Assembly (NCBI GenBank): GCA_000272025.2
Contig: AKCV02000025.1
Location: 1-64,000, forward strand
Direction of reading: 5' to 3'
DNA from: Imbroritus primus
GTDB taxonomy: Bacteria > Pseudomonadota > Gammaproteobacteria > Burkholderiales > Burkholderiaceae
DNA: 64,000 nucleotides
Numbering within the stretch: position 1 is the first letter of the stretch; the number at the start of each line of letters is the position of its first letter. Positions 21,458-31,915 of the stretch are shown here, piece by piece. Position numbers and translations under genes: made by a program. Below the pieces are notes generated by a model that saw only the letters and a list, made by a program, of their open reading frames with translations, was not told the origin of the DNA and did not search any database.

Positions 21458-21952
21458 TTACGGTTGATCGAAAGCGCGCTGCAGTGCGGCGATGTCGAGC
21501 TTCTGCATGTGCATCATGGCGGCCATGACACGCTGGCTGCGCGCATGGTCGGCGTCGTGCATCATCTCCGTCAGGACCTTCGGCACGATCTGCCACGACA
21601 AGCCGTAGCGGTCCTTCAGCCAGCCGCATTGCTGTGCTTCGGGCGGGCCGCCAGCGGAGAGGTGCTTCCAGTAATGATCGACCTCGGCCTGCGAGTCGCA
21701 CATCACCTGCAGCGAGATCGCTTCGTTGAATTGGAACAGCGGGCCACCGTTGAGTGCGGTGAAGTGCGTACCGTTGAGCTCGAACTCGATGGTCATCACC
21801 GAGCCCGGCGGTTTGCCGTGGATCTCCTTTCCGGCCTCGCCATAGCGGCTGATGCGGCCGAGGCGGCTGTCCTTGAAGATGGCGGTGTAGAAATGTGCGG
21901 CGTCTTCGGCCTGATGATCGAACCACAGGCAGATGTTGAACGGTGTCGGCAT
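21458..21952 (-). CDS. VOC family (PhnB/3-demethylubiquinone methyltransferase-like) protein
   Basis: A 164-residue protein with the PhnB-type glyoxalase fold: FNICLWFDHQAEDAAHFYTAIF at the start, SVMTIEFELNGTHFTALNGG, and CGWLKDRYGLSWQIVP, the diagnostic stretch. The annotation 3-demethylubiquinone methyltransferase is often applied but not supported by activity. ATG 21952 has a strong AGGAGG site; the open frame upstream to 22150 has no homology. It is first in the operon with SRPBCC and DUF1428 and divergent from the regulator at 22068. Confidence 0.92.
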   Translation of the reverse strand: MPTPFNICLWFDHQAEDAAHFYTAIFKDSRLGRISRYGEAGKEIHGKPPGSVMTIEFELNGTHFTALNGGPLFQFNEAISLQVMCDSQAEVDHYWKHLSAGGPPEAQQCGWLKDRYGLSWQIVPKVLTEMMHDADHARSQRVMAAMMHMQKLDIAALQRAFDQP

Positions 21953-22067
21953 GATGGCCTCCTGATGTCGTACTGCTACTGTAGATAGAAAATGCGGAAT
22001 TGCAGACGGGGAATTGCGACATTCTTGCGGGTGGATTGCGACAGCCGCGCGGTGTATGCTGCCACGT

Positions 22068-23036
22068 ATGAAAAGAGTCGCCCTTCTGGTTCCCGAAGAC
22101 GCCAACATCGCGCCGCTGGAGAATGCGCGCCATGGCTTTCTGGCAGCCAACGCCTATCTGGCACAGACCGGTGCGCAGCCGTGCTTCGCGCTGCAGCTGG
22201 TAGCGGCCACGCCGAGCGTGCGCCTCGACGGCGGGCGCGTGCAGTTGCAGGCCGATGCCACGCTCGAATCGGTGGGGCCGGTGGACCTGTGCCTGGTGCC
22301 GCCGCCGCTGCAGGAGGACGGCAGCCTGCTGTTGTCACCGGGAAACCGGCGGCTGATCGACTGGGTCGGCGCGCATTACCGGGCGGGCGGCGAGGTGGCG
22401 AGCCTGTGCATGGGTGCCGCGGTGCTGGCCGCCGCAGGCGTGCTCGACGGTCGCCGTGCCGTGGTGCACTGGGCCGTACAGCAGGCCTATGCGCAGCGCT
22501 TTCCGCAGGTGCAGTGGGCGTGCGATGGCGTGGTCCATTACGAGAACGGCATCTACACCAGCGGTGGTGCATTCTCTGCCGCGCACCTGGTGCTGCATCT
22601 CATCGAAAAATACGCAGGCCGCGACACGGCCATCTGGTGCGCCAAGTATTTCCAGCTCGACTGGAGCCGGCGCAGCCAGCAGCCCTTTGCCATCTTCAGC
22701 GGACACAAGGCCCATGCCGACGACGTGGTGCGCGCGGTGCAGGAATACATCGAGGCGCACTATGCCGAGCGTCTCACCATCGAGACGTTGGCGGAGCGTT
22801 TCATCCTGGGGCGGCGTACGCTTGAGCGCCGCTTCCGGCACGCGACCGGCAACAGCATCGTCGAGTACCTGCAGCGCATCCGCGTGGAAGCCGCCAAGCG
22901 CTATCTCGAAAGCAGCCGCAAGAGCGTGGCGGAAGTGATGTACGAAGTCGGCTACAACGACACCAAGGCTTTCCGCGATACGTTTGCGCGCTATTGCGGC
23001 ATGACGCCGCTGTCGTATCGCGAGCGGTATCTGTAG
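22068..23036 (+). CDS. GlxA-type AraC family transcriptional regulator
   Basis: A 322-residue regulator with an N-terminal DJ-1/PfpI-like class I glutamine amidotransferase fold (KRVALLVPEDANIAPL; the nucleophile-elbow equivalent ASLCMGAAVLAAAG contains a Cys) and a C-terminal AraC domain with two helix-turn-helix motifs (RRTLERRFRHATG; ending GMTPLSYRERYL). The ATG at 22068 is chosen because upstream codons have no homology. It is transcribed divergently from the VOC operon with 115 bases between, so that operon is its likely target. Confidence 0.93.
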   Translation: MKRVALLVPEDANIAPLENARHGFLAANAYLAQTGAQPCFALQLVAATPSVRLDGGRVQLQADATLESVGPVDLCLVPPPLQEDGSLLLSPGNRRLIDWVGAHYRAGGEVASLCMGAAVLAAAGVLDGRRAVVHWAVQQAYAQRFPQVQWACDGVVHYENGIYTSGGAFSAAHLVLHLIEKYAGRDTAIWCAKYFQLDWSRRSQQPFAIFSGHKAHADDVVRAVQEYIEAHYAERLTIETLAERFILGRRTLERRFRHATGNSIVEYLQRIRVEAAKRYLESSRKSVAEVMYEVGYNDTKAFRDTFARYCGMTPLSYRERYL

Positions 23037-23130
23037 AGCTGTAGCGCAGCTCACTGCCTTGGCGCCATGTCGGCGCTGTGCCAGCGTTATGTCGGTGTCC
23101 TGTCAGCGAGCCGATCGCCTGACCCAAAAG

Positions 23131-23164
23131 AAAAAACGGCGCCTACCCCGGAAGGCAGGCGCCG
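23131..23164 (-). terminator. terminator of the RND efflux operon
   Basis: An 8-bp stem CGGCGCCT / AGGCGCCG (23137-23144 and 23157-23164) is followed on the minus strand by six T (A run at 23131-23136). It lies 31 bases past the outer-membrane factor stop. Confidence 0.85.
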
Positions 23165-23194
23165 TGTCGGCAGCGCAGAATTGCAGCGCGTGAA

Positions 23195-24664
23195 TTACTG
23201 TGGTGTCGCCGCTGGCGCCGAGGCTGCCGCCAGCGGGCCAGTTTCGCTCAGGCCGCCACCCAGCGCCTTGTACAGGTCGATGGCATTCACCAGACGTGCC
23301 TGGCGCGCTTGCACCAGCGCCTGGTCTGCGCTGAACAGCTCCCGCTGCGCATCGAGCAGTTCCAGATAACTGGCCACGCCGTTGCGATAGCGCAGGTCGG
23401 CCAGCTTCAGACGCTCTGCCTGGGCATCGCGCACCTTCTGCTGCGAATCCACCTGCGCGTCGAACGTGCCGCGCGCCACCAGTGCGTCCGCCACTTCGCG
23501 GAAGCTGGTCTGGATGGTCTTCTCGTAGTTGGCCACGGCGATGTCCTTGCGCACTTCGCTCAAGGTCAGGTTCGCCATGTTGCGGCCCCAATCGAAGATC
23601 GGCAGGACCAGCGACGGCGCGAAGGTCCACGCGCGCGTACCGCCATCGAACAGGCCCGACAGTTCGTTGCTTGCTGTGCCGATGCTAGAAGTCAGCGTAA
23701 TGCGCGGAAAGAACGCTGCGCGCGCGGCACCGATATTCGCATTGGCCGACAGCAGTTGCTGCTCGGCCTGACGGATATCCGGACGCTGCGTCAGCAGGTC
23801 GGACGGTGCGCCGGCCGGAATGTCGGTGAGCACCGCCTGGCTCGACAGCGCAGTCGGTTCGGGCAGCGTGCCGAGTTCGCCGAGCGGCTTGCCGACCAGC
23901 ACGGCCAGGGCATTGTTCGCCTGCGCCTGCTGGCGCGTGAGCGTGGCAGCCGAGACGCGCGCCGATTCGACCAGCGTTTCCGCCTGGCGCAGATCGAGGG
24001 CCGAGGACGCGCCCACGTCGAAGCGTTTCTTGGCCAGATCGTAGGACGATTCGCGGCTCTTCAGCGTGTCCTGCGCGAGCGTCAGCTGCTCGGCATAGGC
24101 ACGTTCCGCCAGGTAGGCCTTGGCGACTTCTGCCACCAGGCTGAGGTGCGCGGCGCGCTGGGCTTCTTCCGTGGCGAGGTATTGTGCTAGCGCCGCGTTG
24201 TTCAGGCTGCGCACACGGCCGAAGAAGTCCAGTTCGAAGGACGCCAGCGACAGGCCGACCTGGTACTGGCTGGTGGTGGTGGTGACGCCGAACGGCGAGA
24301 CCGAGCCCGGCGTGCGGCTGCGCGTATAGCCCGCCGTGCCGTTGATGGTTGGCAGCAGGTCGGCGGACTGCACGTTGTACAGCGCACGGGCCTCCTCGAT
24401 GCGCAACGCGGCAGTGCGCAGGTCACGGTTGTTTTCCAGTGCGGCGGCGATCAGCGCCTGCAGGCGCGCGTCGCGGAAGAACTCGCGCCAGCCAATGTCC
24501 ATGGCGCGGCGTGTTTCCTGTCCGGACGTGGTCGCGATATAGCCGGCTGGCGCATCGGGGAAGGCCGATGCCACCGGCGCCGCCGGGCGCTCGTAGCGGG
24601 GCGCCAGCGTACATCCGGAAAGGATGCCGGCGGCCAGCAACACCGAAGTGAGGAGCTTGGTCAT
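23195..24664 (-). CDS. outer-membrane efflux lipoprotein (OprM/NodT family)
   Basis: A 489-residue outer-membrane channel of a tripartite RND pump. The lipoprotein signal ends LSGC (lipidated Cys about residue 18), then LAPRYERPAAP, typical of OprM-like proteins. The two repeated TolC-fold halves carry LASFELDFFGRV and LSLVAEVAKAYL, then PSLVLPIFDWGR and YRNGVASYLELLDAQREL. The ATG follows the pump gene stop by a single base, so it is the third gene of the adaptor-pump-channel operon. It ends just before a strong terminator. Confidence 0.94.
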   Translation of the reverse strand: MTKLLTSVLLAAGILSGCTLAPRYERPAAPVASAFPDAPAGYIATTSGQETRRAMDIGWREFFRDARLQALIAAALENNRDLRTAALRIEEARALYNVQSADLLPTINGTAGYTRSRTPGSVSPFGVTTTTSQYQVGLSLASFELDFFGRVRSLNNAALAQYLATEEAQRAAHLSLVAEVAKAYLAERAYAEQLTLAQDTLKSRESSYDLAKKRFDVGASSALDLRQAETLVESARVSAATLTRQQAQANNALAVLVGKPLGELGTLPEPTALSSQAVLTDIPAGAPSDLLTQRPDIRQAEQQLLSANANIGAARAAFFPRITLTSSIGTASNELSGLFDGGTRAWTFAPSLVLPIFDWGRNMANLTLSEVRKDIAVANYEKTIQTSFREVADALVARGTFDAQVDSQQKVRDAQAERLKLADLRYRNGVASYLELLDAQRELFSADQALVQARQARLVNAIDLYKALGGGLSETGPLAAASAPAATPQ

Positions 24665-24665
24665 A

Positions 24666-27600
24666 TCAATTGCCCTCCTTGGGTTGCGCATGTTCATGGG
24701 CATGGACGCCATGCTCCTGGTAGAACTTGCGCTGCCGTTCGCTGCCCTTGAAGATGCGGCGCACGACATAGAAGAAGACCGGGACGAAGAAGATCGCCAG
24801 CACGGTGGCCGTGATCATGCCGCCCATCACGCCGGTACCGATGGCGCGCTGCGCCGCCGAACCCGCGCCGGAGGCGATGACCAGCGGCAGCACACCGAGG
24901 ATAAATGCGATCGAGGTCATCAGGATCGGCCGGAACCGCAGCTTCACCGCTTCCAGCGTGGCGTCGATCAGACTCATGCCCTCCGCCTGCAGATCCTTGG
25001 CGAACTCGATGATCAGAATCGCGTTCTTCGCGGACAAGCCGATGGTGGCGATCAGCCCCACCTTGAAGTACACGTCGTTGGGCATGCCGCGCAACGTTGC
25101 ACCGAGCACCGCGCCAAGCACGCCGAGCGGCACCACCAGCAGCACCGCCACCGGGATCGACCAGCTTTCGTACAGGGCTGCGAGACACAGGAACACGATC
25201 AAGATCGACAGCGCGTACAGCGCCGGCGCCTGGGCGCCCGAGAGGCGTTCTTCATACGACTGTCCCGACCACTCGAAACCAAAGCCCGGCGGCAGCTTGG
25301 AGGCGATTTCTTCCATCGCTTCCATGGCCTCGCCGGTACTGCGTCCGGGTGCGGCCGCGCCGGCGATCTTCACCGACGGTACGCCGTTGTAGCGTTCCAG
25401 ACGGGGCGAACCGATGATCCACTTGGACGTGGAGAACGCCGAGAGCGCCACCATCTGCCCATTGGCATTGCGCACGCGTAGCTGGTCGAGATCGCTCGGA
25501 ATCTGACGGTCGCTGCCGTCAGCCTGCACGATCACGCGGCGCACGCGGCCGTCGTGGAGGAAGTCGTTCACATACGAAGAACCGAACGCGATCGAGATGG
25601 TGCGGTTGATGTCGGCCAGCGAAATACCCAGCGTGCGGGCCTTCTCACGGTCGATATCGATCTGCAGCTGCGGCACGTCTTCCTGGCCTTCCGGACGTAC
25701 ACCACTCAGCACCGGGTACTTGGCGGCCATGCCGAGCACCATGTTGCGTGCCTCGGTCAGCTTTTCATGACCCAGGCCGGCACGGTCCTGCAGGCGGAAG
25801 TCGAAGCCGGACGAGTTGCCCAGTTCCGGAATCGGCGGCGGGTTCAGCGGGAAGATCACGGCGTCCTTGATCTGCGACAGTGCACCGAAGGCGCGTCCGA
25901 CCACGGCCTGCACCTTCAGGTTCTCCGCCTTGCGTTCTTTCCAGTCCTTCAGCAGCACGAAGGCGATACCGCCGTTCTGGCCGCGACCGAAGAAGCTGAA
26001 GCCGGCCACTGTCACCATCTGCGACACGGCGTCCTTCTCATCTTCCAGGAAGTGTTTCTCGACCTGGCGCAGAACTTCCAGCGTCCGTTCCTGCGGCGCA
26101 TTCTGCGGCAGCTGGATCACGGTGATCAGGTAGCCCTGATCTTCCTCGGGCAGGAAGCTCGACGGCAGGCGCATGAACAGCACCACCACCAGGCCGATGA
26201 TCACGGCGAATGCCGCCAAGAAGCGGCCGGACTTCGGCAGGATGCGCGCCACCGTATTCTGGTAGCGCACCGAGCCCGTGTGGAAGGTACGGTTAAACCA
26301 GCCGAAGAAGCCCTTCTTCTCATGCGTATGGCCCTTCTCCACCGGCTTGAGCATGGTGGCGCACAGGGCCGGCGTGAGCGTGAGTGCCAGCAGTGCGGAG
26401 AAGCCCATCGAGGCGATCAGCGACAGCGAGAACTGGCGATAGATGTTGCCCACCGAGCCGGAGAAGAACGCCATCGGGATGAACACCGCAGTCAGCACCA
26501 GCGTGATACCGACGATGGCGCCGGTAATCTGGCCCATGGCCTTGCGGGTCGCGTCGCGTGGCGACAGGCCCTCCTCGCTCATGATCCGCTCGACGTTTTC
26601 CACCACCACGATGGCATCGTCCACCAGAATACCGATGGCGAGCACCATGCCGAACATGGTCAGCACGTTGATCGAGAAGCCGAACGCCAGCATCGTGCCC
26701 AGCGTCCCCAGCAGCGCGACCGGCACCACGATGGTCGGAATCAGCGTGGACCGCAAGTTCTGCAGGAACAGGTACATCACCAGGAACACGAGGATGATGG
26801 CCTCGACCAGGGTCTTGACCACTTCCTCGATGGAGATCTGCACGAAGGCCGAGGTGTCGTACGGCACGTTGTACTGGAAGTCCTCGGGGAAGGACTTGGA
26901 CAGTTCCTCGATCTTGGCGCGCACCGCCTTGGCGGTGGCCAGCGCGTTGCCGGTCGGCGACAGCTTGATGGCGATCGCCGCCGACGGCTTGCCATTGGTG
27001 TAGGCCAGCGTCGAGTAGTCCTGCCCGCCCAGTTCCACACGCGCCACATCGCGCACGCGGACCGAGGAGCCATCCGGGTTCACGCGCAGCAGCACATTGC
27101 CGAACTGCTCCGGCGTCGACAGGCGGCTTTCGGTGGTCACCGAGGCGTTGAGCGCCGTGCCCTTCGGCGACGGCGTGCCGCCCAGTTCACCCACGGCCAC
27201 CTGCACGTTCTGCTCGGAGATGGCATTGGTCACGTCCACCGGCGTCAGGTTGAAACCGGTCAGCTTGGCCGGATCAAGCCAGATCCGCATGGCGTACTCG
27301 GTGCCGAACATGTCAGCCTGGCCGACACCCGGCACACGGCGGATGCTGTCGATGACGCTCGACGAAATATAGTTGCCGAGGTCGATCGCGCTGCTGTTCC
27401 CTGACTTCGAGGACAGCGTGATGAACATCATGTAGTTGTTGCCGGCCTTGTCCACGCGCACGCCCTGCTGGCGGACTTCTTCCGGCAGGCGCGCCTCCAC
27501 GCGCTTGACGCGGTTTTGCACTTCCACTGCGGCGAGGTCGACATTGGTGCCCGGCTGGAACGCCACGGTAATCGACGAGACGCCGTTCGATTCACTCGTG

Positions 27601-27839
27601 GAGTTGTAGTACAGCAGGCCGGGTACGCCATTCAGCTCCTGCTCGATCACCGAGGTGATCGAGTCTTCCACCGTCTTGGCGGACGCGCCCGGATACGTAC
27701 TGGTGATCGACACCGTGGGCGGCGCGATGTTCGGGTACTGCGCGATCGGCAGGCTGCGGATCGACAGCAGACCCCCCAGCATGATGATCAGCGCGAGCAC
27801 CCAGGCGAACACCGGGCGGTCGATAAAAAACTTTGCCAT
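24666..27839 (-). CDS. RND multidrug efflux pump, AcrB/MexB (HAE1) type
   Basis: A 1057-residue inner-membrane proton-driven transporter that captures substrates in its periplasmic domain. It starts [20 protein letters not shown], as HAE1 pumps do. TM4 contains [15 protein letters not shown] with the paired Asp needed for proton relay. Twelve membrane helices surround two large periplasmic loops, and the C-terminal [13 protein letters not shown] closes the last helix. The length is standard. It lies 18 bases downstream of its adaptor and 1 base before the channel gene. Drug range cannot be told from sequence. Confidence 0.96.
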   Translation of the reverse strand: MAKFFIDRPVFAWVLALIIMLGGLLSIRSLPIAQYPNIAPPTVSITSTYPGASAKTVEDSITSVIEQELNGVPGLLYYNSTSESNGVSSITVAFQPGTNVDLAAVEVQNRVKRVEARLPEEVRQQGVRVDKAGNNYMMFITLSSKSGNSSAIDLGNYISSSVIDSIRRVPGVGQADMFGTEYAMRIWLDPAKLTGFNLTPVDVTNAISEQNVQVAVGELGGTPSPKGTALNASVTTESRLSTPEQFGNVLLRVNPDGSSVRVRDVARVELGGQDYSTLAYTNGKPSAAIAIKLSPTGNALATAKAVRAKIEELSKSFPEDFQYNVPYDTSAFVQISIEEVVKTLVEAIILVFLVMYLFLQNLRSTLIPTIVVPVALLGTLGTMLAFGFSINVLTMFGMVLAIGILVDDAIVVVENVERIMSEEGLSPRDATRKAMGQITGAIVGITLVLTAVFIPMAFFSGSVGNIYRQFSLSLIASMGFSALLALTLTPALCATMLKPVEKGHTHEKKGFFGWFNRTFHTGSVRYQNTVARILPKSGRFLAAFAVIIGLVVVLFMRLPSSFLPEEDQGYLITVIQLPQNAPQERTLEVLRQVEKHFLEDEKDAVSQMVTVAGFSFFGRGQNGGIAFVLLKDWKERKAENLKVQAVVGRAFGALSQIKDAVIFPLNPPPIPELGNSSGFDFRLQDRAGLGHEKLTEARNMVLGMAAKYPVLSGVRPEGQEDVPQLQIDIDREKARTLGISLADINRTISIAFGSSYVNDFLHDGRVRRVIVQADGSDRQIPSDLDQLRVRNANGQMVALSAFSTSKWIIGSPRLERYNGVPSVKIAGAAAPGRSTGEAMEAMEEIASKLPPGFGFEWSGQSYEERLSGAQAPALYALSILIVFLCLAALYESWSIPVAVLLVVPLGVLGAVLGATLRGMPNDVYFKVGLIATIGLSAKNAILIIEFAKDLQAEGMSLIDATLEAVKLRFRPILMTSIAFILGVLPLVIASGAGSAAQRAIGTGVMGGMITATVLAIFFVPVFFYVVRRIFKGSERQRKFYQEHGVHAHEHAQPKEGN

Positions 27840-27857
27840 CTGACTGGCTCCTTATGA

Positions 27858-29120
27858 TTAGCCTTGTGCCTGGCTGGCGGCCTGGGAGGCCGGTTCTGCT
27901 GCCGGTGCGGAGGCTGGAGCCGGAGCACTGGCGGGAGTTGCCGCGGGCGCCGAGGCGGGCTGTGCGCCGGCCGCGGCCTGCGGGGCAAACGGTACCGCCT
28001 TGGCCGGTGCGCCCGGCTTGACCTTCTGCAGGCCTTCCACGATCACCTGCTCACCGCCCTTCAGCCCGCTGTTGATGACCCACTGGTCGCCGCGTGCCAC
28101 GCCAACCTGTACGGGGACCACAGCGACGTTGCCATCGGCTCCGACGACCATTACCGACGCGCCCTGGCCGCTGCGCATCAGCGCGCGTTGGGGAACCGTG
28201 ATGCCATGCTCGTTGACCGCCTGGTTCACGCGGACACGCACGAACACGCCTGACAGCAGCTCACGCTTGGGATTGGGAAACTCGGCCCGCAGCGTGATGG
28301 CGCCGCTGGTCGGGTCGACCGCCATGTCGGAGAACAGCAACTTGCCTTGGTGTGGATATTCGCTGCCATCGCCGCGCAGCAGCGTCACGGCGGCCTCCTT
28401 GCCGCTTACGCCCTTGAGCCGGCCGGCTTCTACCGCCGCCTTGAGCTTGAACACCTCATCTGCCGGCTGGGTGAAGGTGACCCGCATCGGGTCGACCTGT
28501 TCCACCGTCGCCAGCGGCGTCGCTTCGCCACGGCCGACCAGTGCGCCTTCGGTCACCAGCGCACGGCCCACCCGGCCGGAGATCGGCGCGGTGACGGTGG
28601 CATAACCGAGGTTAAGCTGCGCGGTGGTCACACCAGCACGGGCCGCTGCGACTTCCGCATCGGCCTGGCGAGCCGCTGCCACGGCTTCGTCGTATTCCTG
28701 CTTGCTGATGGCGTTCACGCCCACCAGCGGGCCGTAGCGTTCGGCCTTCTGGCGGCTGGCCGCGGCCGTCGCCTGGGCGCGCGCCAGCGCGGCCTGGGCC
28801 GAGGCCAGTTGCGCCTGGAACGGCGCCGGGTCGATGCGGAACAGTACTGCGCCAGCCTTGACGTCCGAACCTTCGCGGTAGACGCGCTCCTTGACGATAC
28901 CCTCCACGCGCGCGCGGACTTCCGCGGTACGGGTGCCTTCCAGGCGGCCGGGCAGTTCGGTGGAGACGGTAAGCGGTCCCGGCGTTACGGTGACGACGCC
29001 CACTTCCGGCGGCGACATGCCGCCAGCGGGTGCGGCGGCTTTCTTGTCACCGCAGGCCACGAGCGTGGCGACGACGAGCAAGGAAGCGGATATCTGGCTG
29101 ATGCGGCGGGACTTCCTCAT
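27858..29120 (-). CDS. RND efflux periplasmic adaptor (AcrA/MexA type)
   Basis: A 420-residue membrane fusion protein. The lipoprotein signal ends LVACGDKK. The barrel-sandwich and hairpin region includes ELPGRLEGTRTAEVRARVEGIV and REGSDVKAGAVLFRIDPAPFQAQL, with the alpha-hairpin between residues ~95 and 165. The C-terminus has a long Ala/Pro/Ser-rich tail of about 50 residues that is unlikely to be structured. It is the first gene of the operon, facing the TetR gene across 355 bases that hold the operator. Confidence 0.95.
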   Translation of the reverse strand: MRKSRRISQISASLLVVATLVACGDKKAAAPAGGMSPPEVGVVTVTPGPLTVSTELPGRLEGTRTAEVRARVEGIVKERVYREGSDVKAGAVLFRIDPAPFQAQLASAQAALARAQATAAASRQKAERYGPLVGVNAISKQEYDEAVAAARQADAEVAAARAGVTTAQLNLGYATVTAPISGRVGRALVTEGALVGRGEATPLATVEQVDPMRVTFTQPADEVFKLKAAVEAGRLKGVSGKEAAVTLLRGDGSEYPHQGKLLFSDMAVDPTSGAITLRAEFPNPKRELLSGVFVRVRVNQAVNEHGITVPQRALMRSGQGASVMVVGADGNVAVVPVQVGVARGDQWVINSGLKGGEQVIVEGLQKVKPGAPAKAVPFAPQAAAGAQPASAPAATPASAPAPASAPAAEPASQAASQAQG

Positions 29121-29334
29121 AGATAACCCCTGATAACGAGATGAGTCGATGCGCCCCGCAGCAATTGCTGCGCTGCGAGGGCGAATGCATGGTTCTGATT
29201 TGCTTCAGACAGTCGAAGCATGTGCGCTACGAAGGCGGCGGGCGGATCGCGGCAATCCTGCATGGTATGCGCAAATCGCCGCACCGCGCAGAAAAACGAA
29301 CGGGGCCTGACAGCACGCCGAGTGTCGCGTATTA

Positions 29335-29358
29335 TATATACATTCGTGGATGTATGTA
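29335..29358. promoter_or_regulatory. AcrR-like operator overlapping the efflux promoter
   Basis: A 24-bp imperfect palindrome with arms around TACAT...ATGTA differs at only about three positions from the known AcrR operator of enterobacteria as I recall it. A perfect TATAAT -10 for the efflux operon (minus strand, 29331-29336) overlaps one end, so bound repressor would block the adaptor promoter. The rest of the 355-base gap (29121-29475) shows no gene. Confidence 0.7.
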
Positions 29359-29475
29359 TGACATCACGGCGAAAGGGGGCTTTATAAATGAGGTCGCCGT
29401 CGCATTTTGTCAACGCCCCGTCGAGACCGACAGGGGCCGAGGAAAGCAGGCAAAGCCTGGAGGATTGCAGAAGTT

Positions 29476-30120
29476 ATGGTCCGGCGAACCAAGGAAGAGG
29501 CCCAGGAAACGCGTAACCGCATCCTGGATGCCGCCGAAAATGTTTTTCATGAGCAGGGCGTTGCACGTACCTCGCTCTCCGATATCGCGCATGCGGCGAC
29601 GGTGACGCGTGGCGCGATCTATTGGCATTTTCGCAACAAGGCCGACCTCTTTGCTGCCATGTGCGACCGGATCAAGATGCCCATGGACGCCATGTTCGAT
29701 CCGGATCGCGTCGAAGATGGCGATTACGTCGCCCAGTTGCGCCGCATTGGCGAATACCTCTTGCAGCAGATGCTCGACAACCCGCAATGGCGCAAGATTT
29801 TCGAGATCCTGTTCCACAAGTGCGAATTTGTGGAAGACACCGAGCCGATGCTCACGCGCCTACAGCAGTCGTGCCGCGAAAGCATGACGCGCACCGAGCG
29901 CACCATCCGCAACGCCATCGAACGCGGCCAGCTGCCGGCCGATCTCGATGTGCCGGTGGCAGTCGCCTATTATCACGCCACGCTCAGCGGCATCATCGGC
30001 GACCACCTGTTCTATCCTGACTGCTCCGTCTTGCGCGGTAACGGCGCGCGGTTCGTCGCGACCCTGGTTGATTCTCTCGCCACGTCTCAGGCCTTGCGCA
30101 GGCAACCCGCCACCGCCTAA
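29476..30120 (+). CDS. TetR/AcrR-family repressor of the efflux operon
   Basis: A 214-residue repressor. It begins MVRRTKEEAQETRNRILDAA, the AcrR/TtgR/MexR-like N-terminus, with the helix-turn-helix at TSLSDIAHAATVTRGAIYWHF (split here as TSLSDIAHAATV and TRGAIYWHFRNKADL) and a C-terminal ligand-binding domain of normal length. The ATG at 29476 is preferred over the upstream in-frame start at 29407 because family homology begins at MVRR. It is divergent from the adaptor-pump-channel operon, with an AcrR-like palindrome in between. Confidence 0.95.
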   Translation: MVRRTKEEAQETRNRILDAAENVFHEQGVARTSLSDIAHAATVTRGAIYWHFRNKADLFAAMCDRIKMPMDAMFDPDRVEDGDYVAQLRRIGEYLLQQMLDNPQWRKIFEILFHKCEFVEDTEPMLTRLQQSCRESMTRTERTIRNAIERGQLPADLDVPVAVAYYHATLSGIIGDHLFYPDCSVLRGNGARFVATLVDSLATSQALRRQPATA

Positions 30121-30162
30121 CTCGCCGCCCGATCCGCGACGGCCTGAGCGCTGCCTCGTCGA

Positions 30163-31746
30163 TCAGTCTGTCAGCAGCCCACGCCCTGCGAGCGTCCGCA
30201 GCGCCAGCTCGAGATGCTCCTCGGCGCAGGCCCGTATGGCCTCCGGCGTGGTCAGCCGCTTCTGGTCGTTGTCATGGAAACGGATGCGCTCTTCCCGCTC
30301 CGCCGTCACCAGATGATCGACCAGCGCGGCGCGTGCATGCGTACCGTCAAGTAGCGGCAACACCAGCAACTCCACGATATTCAGCGGCGTCGGCTCATGC
30401 AGTGGGCCGGTCGTGACCGCACGCCCCATCGAAGCATCCTGCCGGACCAGCCAGTCCGCCACCGGCTGCGGACACGGCGTGCGCGCCACCTGTTGCGCTC
30501 GCGTGCGGATACGTACCATGCCACGCGCGATCAGTGCGCGCAGCACCATATAGAGTTCCTGCTCGGCCGCGTCTGGCGACTGGCCCTCGCGTTCCGCCAC
30601 GGCACGCATCTCGGCTTCCAGCGTGGCTGCGGAAAGGCTGCCGGGGCAGGCCGCATTGAACAGTTCGACGAGCCGGTGCTGAAGCGCGGTCCCTGGCTGG
30701 ATCGTCCCGCCCCACAGCCCCAACCATGTTGCCGGCGTCACCGGCTCGCCCCGCTCGTCCAGCTGCTGGTGGAAGCCAGCGTAGAACGCGAGTTGCTGCA
30801 GTTGCTCGCGCCCCAGGTCGCGGCGCATGCGCTCCTGCGCATCGGCGTGTACCAGTAAGGTCTGGCGGAATACGCGGTTGTTCAGGAAATCCATGTACTG
30901 CTCGAGATCGACCTGGTTATGCGCCACATTGTTCAACCGCTGCGCCGCGTCTTCCCCGAGGTTGACAGGAAACATCGAGGCCAGCATGCCGTCGCCGAGA
31001 TAGCCGAGCCCATGATTGAGCGCCCGGCCGGCGAACTCGCGGAAATAGCAGGGACGGTTGTGTTCCTCGAGATACTCGTGCAGCAGGTAGGAGTCGCTGC
31101 CATTGGCCACCGCCTCGGCTTCCGCATCCACCACATGCTTGAACATGGAGCCGGGGCGCGCGATCTGCTGCATGTATTCCACCATGCCCTTGGCATGGCC
31201 GAGGCGCTGGCTGGGGTCGGCGATCTGGCGCGTGTGGAACAGCATCGCCTCGCGCATTACCTCACGCGTCTTCCAGCCGGGGTACACGTTGTAGCTCACA
31301 TAGGCCACGCCGTCCGGCCGGAGGTAGTCCTTGCACGCGCGCAGGATGGCATCCTGGATGTCCGGCGCCACCCAGCTGTAGACACCGTGCACGATGATGT
31401 AATCGAAAGTACCCAGCCCCTCCGGCAGGTCAGCGATGCTTGCATGGTGCAAGACAATATTGTTGAGACCGAGCCCCGCGATACGCTGGCGGCCTTCTTC
31501 GATCTGCACGCGCGAGTAGTCGATGCCGACATACTCCGCTTGCCGATTGCGCGCCGCATGCGGAATCAGGTTGCCGCCCGCCGCGCAGCCCAGTTCCAGC
31601 ACGCGCGCCGTGGCGGGCGGGGCGCAACGCAGGCCAAACAGCACGGCAATCGCACCCAGCAGGTCAGGGCTCGATTGCCAGTAAGGATACGAATCATATG
31701 GAACGGCGTCGTAGTGGGCAGCCGCTTCCTGAAGCTGGGCGTTCAT
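30163..31746 (-). CDS. class I SAM methyltransferase with methyltransferase regulatory domain
   Basis: A 527-residue soluble protein. The N-terminal Rossmann methyltransferase carries motif I VLELGCAAGGNLIPHA (about residue 49) and YVGIDYSRVQIEEG, then FDYIIVHGVYSWV. The middle part (from about residue 220) fits the methyltransferase regulatory domain family (PF10119), with HEYLEEHNRPCYFREF and NRVFRQTLLVH. The substrate is unknown. The ATG at 31746 has GAGGTG upstream; the frame to 31956 has no homology. It converges with the TetR gene (42-base gap) and diverges from glutathione reductase. Confidence 0.88.
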   Translation of the reverse strand: MNAQLQEAAAHYDAVPYDSYPYWQSSPDLLGAIAVLFGLRCAPPATARVLELGCAAGGNLIPHAARNRQAEYVGIDYSRVQIEEGRQRIAGLGLNNIVLHHASIADLPEGLGTFDYIIVHGVYSWVAPDIQDAILRACKDYLRPDGVAYVSYNVYPGWKTREVMREAMLFHTRQIADPSQRLGHAKGMVEYMQQIARPGSMFKHVVDAEAEAVANGSDSYLLHEYLEEHNRPCYFREFAGRALNHGLGYLGDGMLASMFPVNLGEDAAQRLNNVAHNQVDLEQYMDFLNNRVFRQTLLVHADAQERMRRDLGREQLQQLAFYAGFHQQLDERGEPVTPATWLGLWGGTIQPGTALQHRLVELFNAACPGSLSAATLEAEMRAVAEREGQSPDAAEQELYMVLRALIARGMVRIRTRAQQVARTPCPQPVADWLVRQDASMGRAVTTGPLHEPTPLNIVELLVLPLLDGTHARAALVDHLVTAEREERIRFHDNDQKRLTTPEAIRACAEEHLELALRTLAGRGLLTD

Positions 31747-31915
31747 AGGCACCTCGACAGGGCGAAAACAGGGAAAAGACGAGCCCACCAAGGCTACGTG
31801 AGGAAGAGTCCGATGCCTATGCGGTGAATTCTTATAAGTGTTTCGCAGTGCAAAGTTGCCCCTTCTTCCCGGGCAGGGCATCATGAGGGTTCGCGAAGCG
31901 GCAAGGAGGATTCCG

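Noticed and set aside
20889-22133. 414-residue frame overlapping the VOC and SRPBCC genes on the same strand
   Set aside because: Out of phase with two proteins that have clear families; Arg/Pro/His-rich.
25554-27404. 616-residue open frame opposite the RND pump
   Set aside because: Antisense shadow with His/Arg/Gln-rich composition typical of GC-rich reverse frames.
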